Shown: positions 9,684 through 20,430 of the stretch, piece by piece
Layout of the letters: each line of letters opens with the position of its first letter
Numbering within the stretch: the stretch's first letter is position 1
Source of the DNA: Pectobacterium carotovorum
GTDB taxonomy: Bacteria; Pseudomonadota; Gammaproteobacteria; Enterobacterales; Enterobacteriaceae
NCBI GenBank assembly: GCA_016415585.1
Contig: CP066552.1
Location: forward strand, 558,001-622,000
DNA length: 64,000 nt
Direction of reading: 5' to 3'
Translations under genes and position numbers: made by a program
Notes under the pieces: model-generated
What the model saw: the letters and a program-made list of their open reading frames with translations, nothing else
The model's database searches: none
Told to the model about the DNA's origin: nothing

Positions 9684-9761
9684 GTACTAAAAAACACTCA
9701 ATAATAATCACTCATAAAAAGTAAAACCATCAAAAATCGTTTCTATAGTGTTTTTCAGTAC
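9684..9761. repeat. 15-bp inverted repeat pair upstream of the metalloprotease-like gene
   Basis: GTACTAAAAAACACT at 9684-9698 and its inverse AGTGTTTTTCAGTAC at 9747-9761 match at 14 of 15 positions and enclose 48 bases. The pair sits 39 bases before the start codon of the minus-strand gene. It could be an operator or a remnant of mobile-element ends. Confidence 0.6.
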
Positions 9762-10090
9762 AACAACACCGTCTTTTATAGAAAAGACTAAGGTCAAGAT
9801 AAACGACACCATGAAACGAGTTTAACCAAAACGTAAAACGGCTGCATGAACCAAATAGCACCATGCTTACAGCTGATCTTATCCACGTAAATTGAGCTGG
9901 ATTCTGGTTTTTAAATTATTCTGTGTTGATAAGTGTCCAAACAATATGGTGTTGGCAATGTCACAGCACGTGGGAATTTATTTCCCTATCCGTTGTTGAG
10001 CAATAAATAGGTTTTTGGCGTGACTTTTTTACAGGCAGAGCCAAAACCAAGCCGATAACCACGTCCACAGGACGTGGTTTTGAGTTAGCA
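9762..10090. other. intergenic region with a perfect hairpin
   Basis: No gene seen. A 10-bp perfect inverted repeat AACCACGTCC/GGACGTGGTT with a 3-base loop occupies 10057-10079. It lies beyond the valS terminator and is probably a dispersed intergenic hairpin or secondary terminator. Confidence 0.5.
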
Positions 10091-10117
10091 ATAAAAAGCC
10101 CCGTTTTGCAACGAGGC
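10091..10117 (-). terminator. intrinsic terminator of pepA-holC-valS
   Basis: Read on the minus strand: stem GCCTCGTT/AACGGGGC with one mismatch and a GCAA loop, followed by TTTTTAT. It lies 40 bases past the valS stop. Confidence 0.82.
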
Positions 10118-10157
10118 CTTTGTTATTACCATACTACCGCTGGAAATCAGTTAGCGC

Positions 10158-13013
10158 TTACAGCGCAGCGATGACCGCGTGCTGCTCCAGCAGTTTGGCT
10201 TTCGCTACGGCGTAACCGTCCAGCTTCTCGCGCTCTTTGGCGACGACCGCTTCCGGTGCACGAGCCACAAAGCCTTCGTTGGACAGCTTGCTTTCGATGC
10301 GCTCAATCTCTGCTTCGATTTTCGCTACTTCTTTCGTCAGGCGATCCAGCTCTGCCGCTTTATCGATCAAGCCTGCCATCGGAATTAACAGCTCGGCACC
10401 ATCAATGAGTTTAGTGACGGAAACCGGACCTTTATCGCCCGCAGGCAGCAGCGTAATGCTTTCCAGACGCGCCAGCGTTTGGATGAAGCTGCGGTTCTCT
10501 TCCACGCGACGCTGTGCTTCAGCAGTGACATCACGCAGTAAGACTTCCAGCGGTTTGCCCGGCGCGATGTTCATTTCTGCGCGAATGTTACGCACCGCGA
10601 TAATCGCCTGCTTGATCCACTCCAGATCGTTCAGCGCCAGCGTATCTTCCTGCGCGGCATCGAACTCAGGGAACGGCTGCAACATGATCGTGTCGGCGCT
10701 AATGCCTTTCAGCGCTTTAACGCGTAGCCAGATGGTTTCGGTAATGAATGGAATAATCGGATGTGCCAGACGCAGCAACGCTTCCAGTACAGTAACCAGC
10801 GTGTGACGCGTACCGCGCAGTTCCGCTTCTGAACCGCCATTCATCACAGGCTTTGTCAGCTCCAGATACCAGTCGCAGAACTGGTTCCAGGTGAATTCGT
10901 ACAGAATGTTGGCCGCAATATCAAAACGATAGCCGTCCAGCGCCTCGCGGTAGGCTTTCACCGTACGGTTGAATTCTGCCAGAATCCAGCGGTCGGCCAG
11001 TGACAGCACTTTCTCGCCTGCGCCAAAGCCGCAATCCTGATCTTCGGTGTTCATCAGCACAAAACGGCTGGCGTTCCACAGCTTGTTACAGAAGTTGCGG
11101 TAACCTTCCAGACGCTTCATGTCCCAGTTGATATCGCGACCGGTAGAGGCCAGTGCTGCCAGCGTGAAGCGCAGGGCATCCGTACCGTGAGGCTCGATGC
11201 CGTTCGGGAACTGTTTCTCGGTACGCTTGCGGATTTTTTCCGCCAGTTGCGGCTGCATCATGTTGCCAGTACGTTTTTCCAGCAGCGCTTCCAGCGAAAT
11301 GCCGTCCACCATATCCAGCGGGTCGATAACGTTCCCTTTGGATTTGGACATCTTCTGGCCTTCATCATCACGGATCAGGCCGGTCATGTAGACGGTATGG
11401 AATGGCACCTGTGGTTTGCCGTCTTCATCTTTGATGAAGTGCATGGTCAGCATGATCATGCGGGCAATCCAGAAGAAGATGATGTCGAAGCCGCTGACCA
11501 TCACACTGCTTGGGTGGAAAGCTTTCAGATCTGGCGTTTGTTCTGGCCAACCCAGCGTAGAGAACGTCCACAGCCCAGATGAGAACCAAGTATCCAGTAC
11601 GTCTTCATCCTGATTCAGAACGACATCGTCAGCGAGGTTGTTTTCACTGCGTACTTCCGCTTCGGTGCGACCGACATAGACGTTGCCATTGGCATCGTAC
11701 CAGGCCGGAATGCGGTGACCCCACCACAACTGACGGGAGATACACCAGTCCTGAATGTCGCGCATCCAGCTGAAGTACATGTTTTCGTACTGTTTTGGTA
11801 CGAACTGGATGCGGCCATCTTCCACCGCTTCCACCGCTGGCTTAGCCAGCACGGCAGCACGCACATACCACTGGTCGGTCAGCATCGGCTCAATCACAAC
11901 ACCGCCACGGTCACCGTAAGGAACGGTCAGATCGTGCGCTTTGATCTCTTCCAGCAGGCCGAGCTCATCGAATGCGGCGACCAGCGCTTTACGCGCGGCA
12001 AAACGCTCCAGACCCTGGAAGGCTTCGGGAATGTCGCTGCTGCAAGTGGTGCTGGCTTCGCCATTGGTATCAAAGATTTCAGCGCTCTGGCGGATATCAC
12101 CGTCGAACGTCAGGATATTGACCATCGGCAACTGGTGGCGTTTACCGACTTCGTAGTCGTTGAAGTCGTGAGCTGGCGTGATCTTCACACAGCCGGTGCC
12201 TTTTTCCATATCGGCATGTTCGTCGCCAACGATCGGAATTCGACGGCCAACCAGCGGCAGGATCACTTCTTTGCCGATCAGATCTTTATAACGCGGATCT
12301 TCCGGGTTAACGGCGACACCGGTATCACCCAGCACGGTTTCTGGGCGGGTGGTCGCGACAACCAGATAGTCTTTCCCGTCGGCGGTTTTCACGCCATCAG
12401 CCAGCGGATAGCGCAGGTGCCACATCGACCCTTTCACTTCGCGGTTTTCTACTTCCAGATCGGAAATCGCGGTGCGCAGTTTCGGATCCCAGTTCACCAG
12501 ACGCTTGCCACGGTAAATCAGGTCTTCTTTATACAGACGGACGAATACTTCTTTCACCGCGTTGGACAGGCCTTCGTCCATAGTGAAGCGCTCGCGCTCC
12601 CAGTCAACGGAGTTGCCCAGACGGCGCATCTGATTGGTAATATTGCCACCGGATTCGCCTTTCCACTGCCAGATTTTATCGATGAACGCTTCGCGGCCGT
12701 AATCGTGGCGAGTTTTGCCTTCTTCTGCGGCGATCTTGCGCTCAACGACCATTTGCGTGGCGATACCCGCGTGGTCAGTACCCGCCTGCCACAGGGTATT
12801 TTTGCCCTGCATGCGCTGATAGCGGATCAACGTATCCATAATGGTTTGCTGGAAAGCATGACCCATATGCAAGCTGCCGGTGACGTTGGGCGGCGGGATC
12901 ATGATGCTGAAGCTTTCTTTACTCGTGTCGCCGTGTGGCTTGAAGTAGCCTTGCTTTTCCCAGTGTTCGTAGAGCGGCTGCTCGATATCTTGCGGGTTAT
13001 ATTTCGTTTCCAT
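10158..13013 (-). CDS. valS: valyl-tRNA synthetase
   Basis: Class I aminoacyl-tRNA synthetase charging tRNA-Val. The ATG at 13013 gives 951 residues, the same as E. coli, with the matching N-terminus [18 protein letters not shown]; an upstream in-frame TTG would add three residues and is not needed. It carries the signature HMGH near residue 45, the CP1 editing domain with [12 protein letters not shown], the KMSKS loop near residue 554, the anticodon-binding domain and a C-terminal coiled coil. It is the last gene of pepA-holC-valS, with 12 bases after the holC stop. Confidence 0.98.
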   Translation of the reverse strand: METKYNPQDIEQPLYEHWEKQGYFKPHGDTSKESFSIMIPPPNVTGSLHMGHAFQQTIMDTLIRYQRMQGKNTLWQAGTDHAGIATQMVVERKIAAEEGKTRHDYGREAFIDKIWQWKGESGGNITNQMRRLGNSVDWERERFTMDEGLSNAVKEVFVRLYKEDLIYRGKRLVNWDPKLRTAISDLEVENREVKGSMWHLRYPLADGVKTADGKDYLVVATTRPETVLGDTGVAVNPEDPRYKDLIGKEVILPLVGRRIPIVGDEHADMEKGTGCVKITPAHDFNDYEVGKRHQLPMVNILTFDGDIRQSAEIFDTNGEASTTCSSDIPEAFQGLERFAARKALVAAFDELGLLEEIKAHDLTVPYGDRGGVVIEPMLTDQWYVRAAVLAKPAVEAVEDGRIQFVPKQYENMYFSWMRDIQDWCISRQLWWGHRIPAWYDANGNVYVGRTEAEVRSENNLADDVVLNQDEDVLDTWFSSGLWTFSTLGWPEQTPDLKAFHPSSVMVSGFDIIFFWIARMIMLTMHFIKDEDGKPQVPFHTVYMTGLIRDDEGQKMSKSKGNVIDPLDMVDGISLEALLEKRTGNMMQPQLAEKIRKRTEKQFPNGIEPHGTDALRFTLAALASTGRDINWDMKRLEGYRNFCNKLWNASRFVLMNTEDQDCGFGAGEKVLSLADRWILAEFNRTVKAYREALDGYRFDIAANILYEFTWNQFCDWYLELTKPVMNGGSEAELRGTRHTLVTVLEALLRLAHPIIPFITETIWLRVKALKGISADTIMLQPFPEFDAAQEDTLALNDLEWIKQAIIAVRNIRAEMNIAPGKPLEVLLRDVTAEAQRRVEENRSFIQTLARLESITLLPAGDKGPVSVTKLIDGAELLIPMAGLIDKAAELDRLTKEVAKIEAEIERIESKLSNEGFVARAPEAVVAKEREKLDGYAVAKAKLLEQHAVIAAL

Positions 13014-13025
13014 TATGCTCAAAAT

Positions 13026-13475
13026 TCAGTGAGTTGGCGGCGTAGCCGTGGTCAATTGGAAGCCGACGCTGCGATAGGTTTTATAGCGGTCGCGCGCCAA
13101 CTGTTTCAAGGATTCTTCGTAAGGGACAAAGTCTATCACTTCATGGAAAGCGGTGGCAAAATCTGCGAACTGTGGCAATAGGTTGATCAGCAGATCCCGT
13201 GGCGCGTTGCCACGCCGCTGCGGCCAGGCCAGTTCGACTGGTGCGCCGTGACGAGGCCCTTCGCCTGCCAGATTATGCGGCACGAATGCGTTGGGATCGC
13301 GCTGCCACAGCGCCTCGTCCAGTCTGATGGCCTGTTGCTCGTCTTCACAGGCAATCAGCACGCGCTTTCCTGCTCGCCAACGTTCTGCCGCCAGATCGCA
13401 TGCCAGTGCCTCATGGGCGCTGAGCTCACCGCTTTTGCTGTCGTGTTCGAGAAGATAGAACGTTGCGTTTTTCAT
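13026..13475 (-). CDS. holC: DNA polymerase III chi subunit
   Basis: Chi subunit of the clamp-loader complex, which links the polymerase III holoenzyme to single-stranded DNA-binding protein. At 149 residues it is close to the E. coli 147. The N-terminus MKNATFYLLEHD, the mid-region GKRVLIACEDEQQAIRLDEALWQ and the FVPHNLAGEGPRHGAPVE stretch are typical. It lies between pepA and valS, the standard enterobacterial order, and is probably transcribed with both. Confidence 0.95.
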   Translation of the reverse strand: MKNATFYLLEHDSKSGELSAHEALACDLAAERWRAGKRVLIACEDEQQAIRLDEALWQRDPNAFVPHNLAGEGPRHGAPVELAWPQRRGNAPRDLLINLLPQFADFATAFHEVIDFVPYEESLKQLARDRYKTYRSVGFQLTTATPPTH

Positions 13476-13579
13476 TGTTTACACTATTGATAAGGGCCGG
13501 AATATCCGGCCCGATAGACAATTACCTTATAAGGATAAGGCAATCGCTGGCTTTGGTCATCGCCGTTGACGTGAAAGTC

Positions 13580-15106
<1,527 letters not shown>

Positions 15107-15295
15107 TTAAAGACAACGGCGGGGGCAACGGCTAGAATGTGACACTCCGTAATACTTCCCGCCGTTGCGTTAACATAACCTGTGTTAATCTTAACGACGT
15201 AGCGAACCTGTTTTAGTGACTAATAAGCAGGTTCTGATACAACAGCTCAAACGCAGTGTGTTGTAATACAGTTTTAGCTAAGAGGGCAGCCAAAA

Positions 15296-15367
15296 ATGAG
15301 TATAAATGGCGCGTTAGCGAAGAAACTATCGATTTTCCTGCAAAAAGACAAGTTTTCACAGGCGTAA
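15296..15367 (+). CDS. 23-codon ORF directly before lptF
   Basis: ATG at 15296 opens a 23-residue frame (MSINGALAKKLSI... ending DKFSQA) that closes with TAA seven bases before the lptF GTG. AGAGGG lies about eight bases upstream, a plausible ribosome binding site. The peptide is basic and amphipathic, with no membrane helix. It could be a leader peptide coupled to lptF translation, or chance. Unrecognised. Confidence 0.35.
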   Translation: MSINGALAKKLSIFLQKDKFSQA

Positions 15368-15373
15368 TTAAGC

Positions 15374-16489
15374 GTGATCATCATTCGATATCTGGTACGG
15401 GAAACCTTTAAGAGCCAACTGGCCATCCTTTTCATTCTGTTACTGATTTTCTTTTGTCAGAAATTGGTACGGATACTGGGTGCCGCTGTTGATGGTGAAA
15501 TCCCGACAAATTTGGTTATCTCCCTGTTGGGATTGGGCGTGCCAGAAATGGTGCAGCTCATCCTGCCATTAAGTCTGTTTCTTGGCGTATTGATGACGTT
15601 TGGCCGCCTCTATGCGGAAAGCGAGATCACCGTCATGCATGCCTGCGGGCTAGGCAAACGCGTGTTGCTGAAAGCCGCGCTGGTCCTGGCGGTGTTCACT
15701 GCTATTGTCGCAACCATTAACGTCATGTGGCTCAGCCCGTGGTCGTCCCGGCACCAGGAAGAAGTGCTGGCGGAAGCGAAGGCAAACCCCGGCATGGCAA
15801 CGCTGGTAGAAGGGCAGTTCCAGTCTGCACAGGGCGGCAACGCGGTGCTGTTTGTCGGCAATGTCAAAGGCTCGGAGTTTGAGCACGTCTTTCTGGCACA
15901 GCTGCGCCCCAGCGGTAACGCACGGCCTTCTGTCGTCGTGGCCGATCGCGGTCATATCAAGCAAAACGAAGACGGTGCGCAGGTTGTGACGCTGGATAAC
16001 GGTTCGCGTTATGAAGGCACGGCGCTGCTGCGTGATTTTCGTATCACGGATTTCACCAACTATCAGGCCGTGATTGGTCACCAGAGCGTGACGCTAAATA
16101 ATAGTGACGTGCAGCAAATGGATATGCAGACTCTGTGGCATTCGGATGCGCACGATGCACGTGCAGAGTTCCACTGGCGGCTGACGTTGATTATTTCGGT
16201 ACTGATCATGGCGCTGATGGTGGTGCCGCTGAGTGTGGTGAATCCACGTCAGGGGAGGGTGCTGAGTATGCTGCCCGCGATGCTGCTGTATCTGATTTTC
16301 TTCCTGTTGCAAAGCTCGCTGCGTTCTAACGCCAGTAAAGGCAAAATCGATCCGATGGTATGGATCTGGCTGACCAACCTGACGTACTTCGGTATCGCTG
16401 TGATGCTTAACCTCTGGGATACCGTGCCGATGCGCAAAGTGCGCGCCCGCTTTAAGCCTCGTACGCTTAGCACACAAGGAGCGGCCTGA
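15374..16489 (+). CDS. lptF: LPS export permease LptF
   Basis: Inner membrane permease which, with LptG and the ATPase LptB, extracts lipopolysaccharide from the inner membrane and passes it to LptC-LptA. The GTG start is supported by the conserved N-terminus MIIIRYLVRETFKSQLA, which also begins with GTG in E. coli as I recall. There are three N-terminal membrane helices, a periplasmic beta-jellyroll region (roughly residues 130-265) and three C-terminal helices, with the conserved VVPLSVVNPRQGR. Length 371 residues. The stop overlaps the lptG ATG by one base. Confidence 0.97.
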   Translation: MIIIRYLVRETFKSQLAILFILLLIFFCQKLVRILGAAVDGEIPTNLVISLLGLGVPEMVQLILPLSLFLGVLMTFGRLYAESEITVMHACGLGKRVLLKAALVLAVFTAIVATINVMWLSPWSSRHQEEVLAEAKANPGMATLVEGQFQSAQGGNAVLFVGNVKGSEFEHVFLAQLRPSGNARPSVVVADRGHIKQNEDGAQVVTLDNGSRYEGTALLRDFRITDFTNYQAVIGHQSVTLNNSDVQQMDMQTLWHSDAHDARAEFHWRLTLIISVLIMALMVVPLSVVNPRQGRVLSMLPAMLLYLIFFLLQSSLRSNASKGKIDPMVWIWLTNLTYFGIAVMLNLWDTVPMRKVRARFKPRTLSTQGAA

Positions 16490-17565
16490 TGTTTGGTGTA
16501 TTAGACCGCTATATCGGCAAAACGATTTTCACCACCATCATGACGACGCTGTTCATGCTGGTGTCGCTCTCCGGCATCATCAAGTTTGTCGACCAACTGC
16601 GTAAAGTGGGGCAGGGCGAATATTCGGCGCTGGGGGCGGGGCTGTACACGCTGCTCAGCGTACCCAAAGATATTGAGATTTTCTTTCCGATGGCGGCGCT
16701 GCTTGGCGCGTTGCTTGGGTTGGGCCAGCTTGCGACGCGTAGTGAGCTAGTAGTGATGCAGGCTTCCGGCTTTACCCGCTTGCAGATTGCGACGGCCGTG
16801 ATGAAAACCGCGATCCCGCTGGTGCTGCTGACGATGGCGATTGGCGAATGGGTTTCTCCGCAAGGGGAACAGATGGCGCGTAATTACCGTTCTCAGATGA
16901 TCTCCGGTGGATCGATGATCTCTACGCAGGGCGGACTGTGGGCAAAAGACGGCAATGACTTTATTTATATTGAACGGGTGACGGGCGATAAAGAACTGTC
17001 TGGCGTCAACATCTACCACTTCGACGATAAGAACAAGCTGCTATCTGTGCGCTATGCGGCCTCCGCCGAGTTTGAAGAGGATCGGAATGTTTGGAAGCTC
17101 TCACAGGTTGATGAATCCGATTTGAGCGACAGCAAACAGATTGGCGGCAGCCAGACGCTCAGCGGCGAATGGAAAACCAACCTGACGCCCGATAAGCTGG
17201 GCGTGGTGGCACTGGAACCAGATGCGCTGTCGATACGCGGGCTACATAATTACGCCAAATACCTGAAACAAAGCGGGCAGGAATCAAATCGCTACCAACT
17301 CAACATGTGGAGCAAAATCTTTGCACCCATCTCGGTCGCGGTGATGATGCTCATGGCGGTCTCTTTCATCTTCGGCCCATTGCGCAGCGTGTCTGCGGGT
17401 TCACGTATCGTGATAGGCATCAGCTTCGGCTTCCTCTTCTACCTGTTGAATGAGATTTTCCGCCCACTTAGCTTAGTCTATGGTATCCCGCCGATCCTGG
17501 GGGCTATCTTGCCGAGCTCGTTGTTTCTGTTCATCAGCGTCGCGCTGCTACTGAAACGCCGATAG
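16489..17565 (+). CDS. lptG: LPS export permease LptG
   Basis: Partner permease of LptF in the LptB2FG lipopolysaccharide extractor; 358 residues. The N-terminus MFGVLDRYIGKTIFTTIMTTL, the coupling region ATRSELVVMQASGF, the periplasmic jellyroll and the closing helices (FGPLRSVSAGSRIVIGISFGF) match the family. It is translationally coupled to lptF and followed at once by a strong terminator, so lptFG forms a two-gene operon. Confidence 0.97.
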   Translation: MFGVLDRYIGKTIFTTIMTTLFMLVSLSGIIKFVDQLRKVGQGEYSALGAGLYTLLSVPKDIEIFFPMAALLGALLGLGQLATRSELVVMQASGFTRLQIATAVMKTAIPLVLLTMAIGEWVSPQGEQMARNYRSQMISGGSMISTQGGLWAKDGNDFIYIERVTGDKELSGVNIYHFDDKNKLLSVRYAASAEFEEDRNVWKLSQVDESDLSDSKQIGGSQTLSGEWKTNLTPDKLGVVALEPDALSIRGLHNYAKYLKQSGQESNRYQLNMWSKIFAPISVAVMMLMAVSFIFGPLRSVSAGSRIVIGISFGFLFYLLNEIFRPLSLVYGIPPILGAILPSSLFLFISVALLLKRR

Positions 17566-17583
17566 CATCTAATAAATCAGAGA

Positions 17584-17617
17584 AAGCGCCGAGTGGATAA
17601 CCCCTCGGCGCTTTTTT
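17584..17617 (+). terminator. intrinsic terminator of lptFG
   Basis: Perfect 10-bp stem AAGCGCCGAG/CTCGGCGCTT (17584-17593 with 17604-17613) ending in a run of T residues, 19 bases after the lptG stop. Confidence 0.93.
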
Positions 17618-17739
17618 ATTGGTCGTGGCAAATCGCCTTGGCAACACCCATTACCACACAATATTGAAGGTAAAAAAGTCATAACACGTTGCTAGAGATG
17701 ATTTTTTCAGCACTTAACCGAACACTGAGTGGATTAACG

Positions 17740-17767
17740 TTGCGCGTGGGCTGTCAAAAGGTATAAT
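17740..17767 (+). promoter_or_regulatory. sigma-70 promoter of the leuX tRNA
   Basis: Perfect -10 TATAAT at 17762-17767 and -35-like TTGCGC at 17740-17745, spaced 16 bases. A GC-rich stretch (GCACCCG) follows the -10, as in stringently controlled stable-RNA promoters. Confidence 0.75.
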
Positions 17768-17795
17768 GCACCCGTTTTCCGCATACTACTTCTGT

Positions 17796-17880
17796 GCCGA
17801 AGTGGCGAAATCGGTAGACGCAGTTGATTCAAAATCAACCATCGAAAGATGTGCCGGTTCGAGTCCGGCCTTCGGCACCA
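17796..17880 (+). tRNA. leuX: tRNA-Leu (anticodon CAA)
   Basis: 85-nt gene with encoded CCA. The acceptor stem GCCGAAG pairs with CTTCGGC; the anticodon stem-loop GTTGA-TTCAAAA-TCAAC places CAA at 17830-17832; there is a long class II variable arm, and the T arm contains GGTTCGAGTCC. It is almost identical to the E. coli leuX sequence I remember. leuX is a classic integration site, and a P4-type integrase lies 220 bases downstream, so the tRNA 3' end is the likely attachment site. Confidence 0.97.
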
Positions 17881-17893
17881 TAGTATGAAAATT

Positions 17894-17918
17894 AAGTCAC
17901 CTTAGGGTGGCTTTTTTT
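17894..17918 (+). terminator. terminator of leuX
   Basis: Stem AAGTCACC/GGTGGCTT with one G-T pair and a short TTAG loop, followed by seven T, 13 bases past the tRNA. Confidence 0.85.
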
Positions 17919-17929
17919 ATGTCCGCAAT

Positions 17930-18040
17930 CGTCCAGTGACGTCCATATCTTACTGTAAAATAACGATTTTAATTTAATTTCCCTCTCAACTATTTTGTCT
18001 GTTTTATCCACAGTGGTCTTTCTTCGTCCATTGACATCCA
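17930..18040. repeat. two 16-bp direct repeats, probable integrase arm sites
   Basis: CGTCCAGTGACGTCCA at 17930-17945 and CGTCCATTGACATCCA at 18025-18040 match at 14 of 16 positions. They sit between the leuX 3' end and the integrase gene, where P4-type integrases have arm-type binding sites. Function inferred from position. Confidence 0.6.
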
Positions 18041-18044
18041 GATG

Positions 18045-18099
18045 ATTTGGGGGTCAAGATGAGGGTCAATTCACTTCGATTATGAGTTGACCCCCAAAT
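18045..18099. repeat. 13-bp perfect inverted repeat abutting the integrase start
   Basis: ATTTGGGGGTCAA (18045-18057) is exactly inverted as TTGACCCCCAAAT (18087-18099), one base before the integrase ATG. A third GGGTCAA lies at 18063-18069. No Shine-Dalgarno sequence fits here, so the hairpin or its binding protein may control integrase expression. Confidence 0.7.
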
Positions 18100-18100
18100 T

Positions 18101-19357
18101 ATGGCGCTGACCGACGTTGTTGCCCGTACTGCCAAGCCTCGCGAGAAAGCCTATAAGCTCGCGGACGCGCACGGCCTGTATCTTTTGGTGAGTCCTAACG
18201 GCTCTAAGCGCTGGTATCTCAAATACCGCTTTGAAGGTAAGGAAAGCCGGATTGCGTTCGGTGCCTATCCGTTGATCTCGCTGGCAAGGGCCAGAGAGAA
18301 ACGTGATGAGATACGATTGCTGTTGTTGGAGGGTATCCACCCAACGGAAAAGCGTGAAGAAGAAAAAGAGCAGGCGCAAGAGGCGTTGAATATTTTTGCC
18401 AAGGTCGCGCAGGACTGGCATCGAAACATTAGCCAAAACAGATGGTCAGAAACGCACGCCGGACGGGTATGGCGTGATATGGAACGAAATCTCCTGCCTG
18501 CTATCGGGCATCGCCATATTGCTGACCTAAAAACTAAAGACCTGCTGGAGCCGCTGAAAGTCGTCGAACAGAACGGTCATCTTGATTTGGCGTCACGGCT
18601 GCGCCAGCGCGTCACCGATATTATGCGTTATGCGGTGCAGAACGATCTGATAGAGCGCAACCCCGCGCAAGACCTCTCCGGGGCGATAGCCGCGCCCAAG
18701 GCCACCCATCGGCCAGCCCTGAAGCTGAATAAACTGCCGGATTTTCTGGCAAGGATTGAACGCCACAAAGGGCGGGCGTTAACCAGACTGGCGTTAAAAC
18801 TTACGCTGTGCGTTTTTATCCGCTCCAGCGAGCTACGTTTTGCCCGCTGGCCGGAAATCGATTTTAAACACGCTATGTGGACGATACCGGCTGAACGTGC
18901 AGCCATTCCTGGCGTGAAGCACTCACAGCGCGGTGCAAAGATGCGCTCTGAACATCTGGTGCCGTTATCCCGACAGGCTTTAGCGCTGCTGGAAGAGATT
19001 AAGGCCATCAGCGGTGCTCATGAACTGATCTTCCCCGGCGATCGTCGGCCAACCAAACCGATGAGTGAAAACACCGTCAACAATGCATTGCGAACCATGG
19101 GCTACGACACCACTACCGAGGTTTGCGGACACGGCTTTCGCACCATGGCCTGTAGCGCACTGGTGGAGTCCGGCCAGTGGTCGCGGGATGCGGTAGAGCG
19201 GCAAATGAGTCATCAGGAACGCAACGGCGTTCGTGCTGCCTATATCCACAAAGCGGAGCATCTGGATGAGCGTAGGCTAATGCTGCAATGGTGGGCGGAT
19301 TATCTGGATGCGAATCGGGAAGAGTATGTGGTGCCGTATGAGTTTAAAAAGATCTGA
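18101..19357 (+). CDS. P4-type tyrosine integrase (intact)
   Basis: 418-residue site-specific recombinase. The N-terminus has the P4/IntS arm-binding fold (LTDVVARTAKPREKAYKLADAHGLYLLV), followed by the core-binding domain and a catalytic domain with the first Arg in SSELRFARW, HGFRTM, the late His in MSHQERN and the nucleophile Tyr in AAYIHK near residue 386. Its place 220 bases after leuX, in the same direction, says it integrates an island into that tRNA. The final stretch (QWWADYLDANREEYVVPYEF) is complete, unlike the second copy near 21.3 kb. Confidence 0.93.
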   Translation: MALTDVVARTAKPREKAYKLADAHGLYLLVSPNGSKRWYLKYRFEGKESRIAFGAYPLISLARAREKRDEIRLLLLEGIHPTEKREEEKEQAQEALNIFAKVAQDWHRNISQNRWSETHAGRVWRDMERNLLPAIGHRHIADLKTKDLLEPLKVVEQNGHLDLASRLRQRVTDIMRYAVQNDLIERNPAQDLSGAIAAPKATHRPALKLNKLPDFLARIERHKGRALTRLALKLTLCVFIRSSELRFARWPEIDFKHAMWTIPAERAAIPGVKHSQRGAKMRSEHLVPLSRQALALLEEIKAISGAHELIFPGDRRPTKPMSENTVNNALRTMGYDTTTEVCGHGFRTMACSALVESGQWSRDAVERQMSHQERNGVRAAYIHKAEHLDERRLMLQWWADYLDANREEYVVPYEFKKI

Positions 19358-19407
19358 TTCCTATATGGTTGTATTCTAATGTGAAATTATTTTATGGATG
19401 AAATATT

Positions 19408-19572
19408 ATGAATTTTTACAAGATAAAAAAGTATTCGCTTCATATAGTTATTTTCGTTTTCTTAATTGTTAACGTTTTTTTATTAAATATAAATTTATTT
19501 TCAAAAGTGTTTTTTTGTATTTTTTCTTATTTTTGTGGTTTTATTTTGTTTCTTACAAAAAGAGTCTTTTAA
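19408..19572 (+). CDS. N-terminal piece of a probably frameshifted membrane protein
   Basis: ATG 19408 has a fair ribosome binding site (ATGGATG eight bases before). The 54-residue frame carries two hydrophobic helices (LHIVIFVFLIVNVFLL; FFCIFSYFCGFILFL) and stops at TAA inside a T4-A7 tract at 19567-19577. The frame that takes over continues with KKIIHYFIYF and more helices, so the two read best as one gene broken by a one-base slip. Extremely AT-rich, probably acquired. Confidence 0.45.
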   Translation: MNFYKIKKYSLHIVIFVFLIVNVFLLNINLFSKVFFCIFSYFCGFILFLTKRVF

Positions 19573-20353
19573 AAAAATAATACATTATTTTATTTATTTT
19601 AATAATGACAAAATAGATAAGAAAATTTCAGGTGGTATGTCATTATTAGCTTGGATTTTTTTCGTGTCCTCTTTATTTTTACTAAACATTGGGTTTGTAT
19701 GGTTAGCTCGGTGGTCTATTTTAGCATTCATTATATTTGTTGTTATTAGTGGCGTGCTTACTTTCTATGATCTTGACCGCGAAGGTCATATTACCTTTAG
19801 TAAACTTAGGGTTGTGTTTTTTAGCGGAATATCTTTATTGTATTTTATTACAAGCGTATATGCAGCTAGCTATTTTATCCAAATGAGTAATATGGATATC
19901 AGTGATTCTCCCTTGCTTGAACTTGGGTGGAAATTGGCTTTTTTTGTTATTTATTTTTTTATGATATTACAACCAATTTCATATGGGGCATTTCTATTAG
20001 TATCAGATAAATTGAAAGGACATCAATTAATTACTTTTTTTGGAGTCTTGATGTTAACAGCTCTGCTGCTGTCTGCCATACCTCGCTGGACTGCAAATTT
20101 TATAGTCATCGTACTTGATTGGGCTACGAGTAGTGAATGGCATACTTCTGCAACGTGTGGTTCTTTGAAGATTAGTGACTCAACTGAGCGATATTTTGGA
20201 TTTAATACAGACAAGTACACAGTTTATTTCTCTAATCGTGATGGGAAATGGGGATTTGAAGAACTTCAATGTGCTAAAGATGACAAAAATCAGGACTCGT
20301 TTACCCGCGTGCTTGTGGAACAGTCAAACATGCCTCAGTGGTTTAAAGAATAG
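19535..20353 (+). CDS. multi-pass membrane protein of unknown function
   Basis: 272-residue frame with GTG at 19535; ATG at 19637 is an alternative start. It has about six transmembrane segments followed by a hydrophilic C-terminal domain of about 65 residues with two Cys (SATCGSLKI and FEELQCAKDD). I do not recognise the family. Base composition is far more AT-rich than the integrase upstream, consistent with island cargo. It overlaps the 3' end of the 19408 frame and is probably its continuation after a frameshift. An immunity or defence role is possible but has no direct support. Confidence 0.55.
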   Translation: MVLFCFLQKESFKKIIHYFIYFNNDKIDKKISGGMSLLAWIFFVSSLFLLNIGFVWLARWSILAFIIFVVISGVLTFYDLDREGHITFSKLRVVFFSGISLLYFITSVYAASYFIQMSNMDISDSPLLELGWKLAFFVIYFFMILQPISYGAFLLVSDKLKGHQLITFFGVLMLTALLLSAIPRWTANFIVIVLDWATSSEWHTSATCGSLKISDSTERYFGFNTDKYTVYFSNRDGKWGFEELQCAKDDKNQDSFTRVLVEQSNMPQWFKE

Positions 20354-20430
20354 ACTATCGATAGCTATATCAAACAACAGAGCACCCATGTAATGCTATC
20401 TATTGGGTAGCTGTTATTTACCTATCTACC

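Noticed and set aside
10057-10079. Perfect 10-bp hairpin as a small RNA or attenuator
   Set aside because: No promoter or T run fits; it is more likely a dispersed intergenic palindrome. A genome-wide copy count would decide.
11715-13181. 488-codon plus-strand frame opposite valS
   Set aside because: It is the antisense shadow of a highly conserved synthetase gene; no ribosome binding site and a low-complexity His/Gln/Phe-rich translation.
17856-17880. Search for a second copy of the leuX 3' end as the right attachment site of an island
   Set aside because: I saw no convincing repeat of GGTTCGAGTCCGGCCTT elsewhere in the window, so the right boundary of any element is not claimed.
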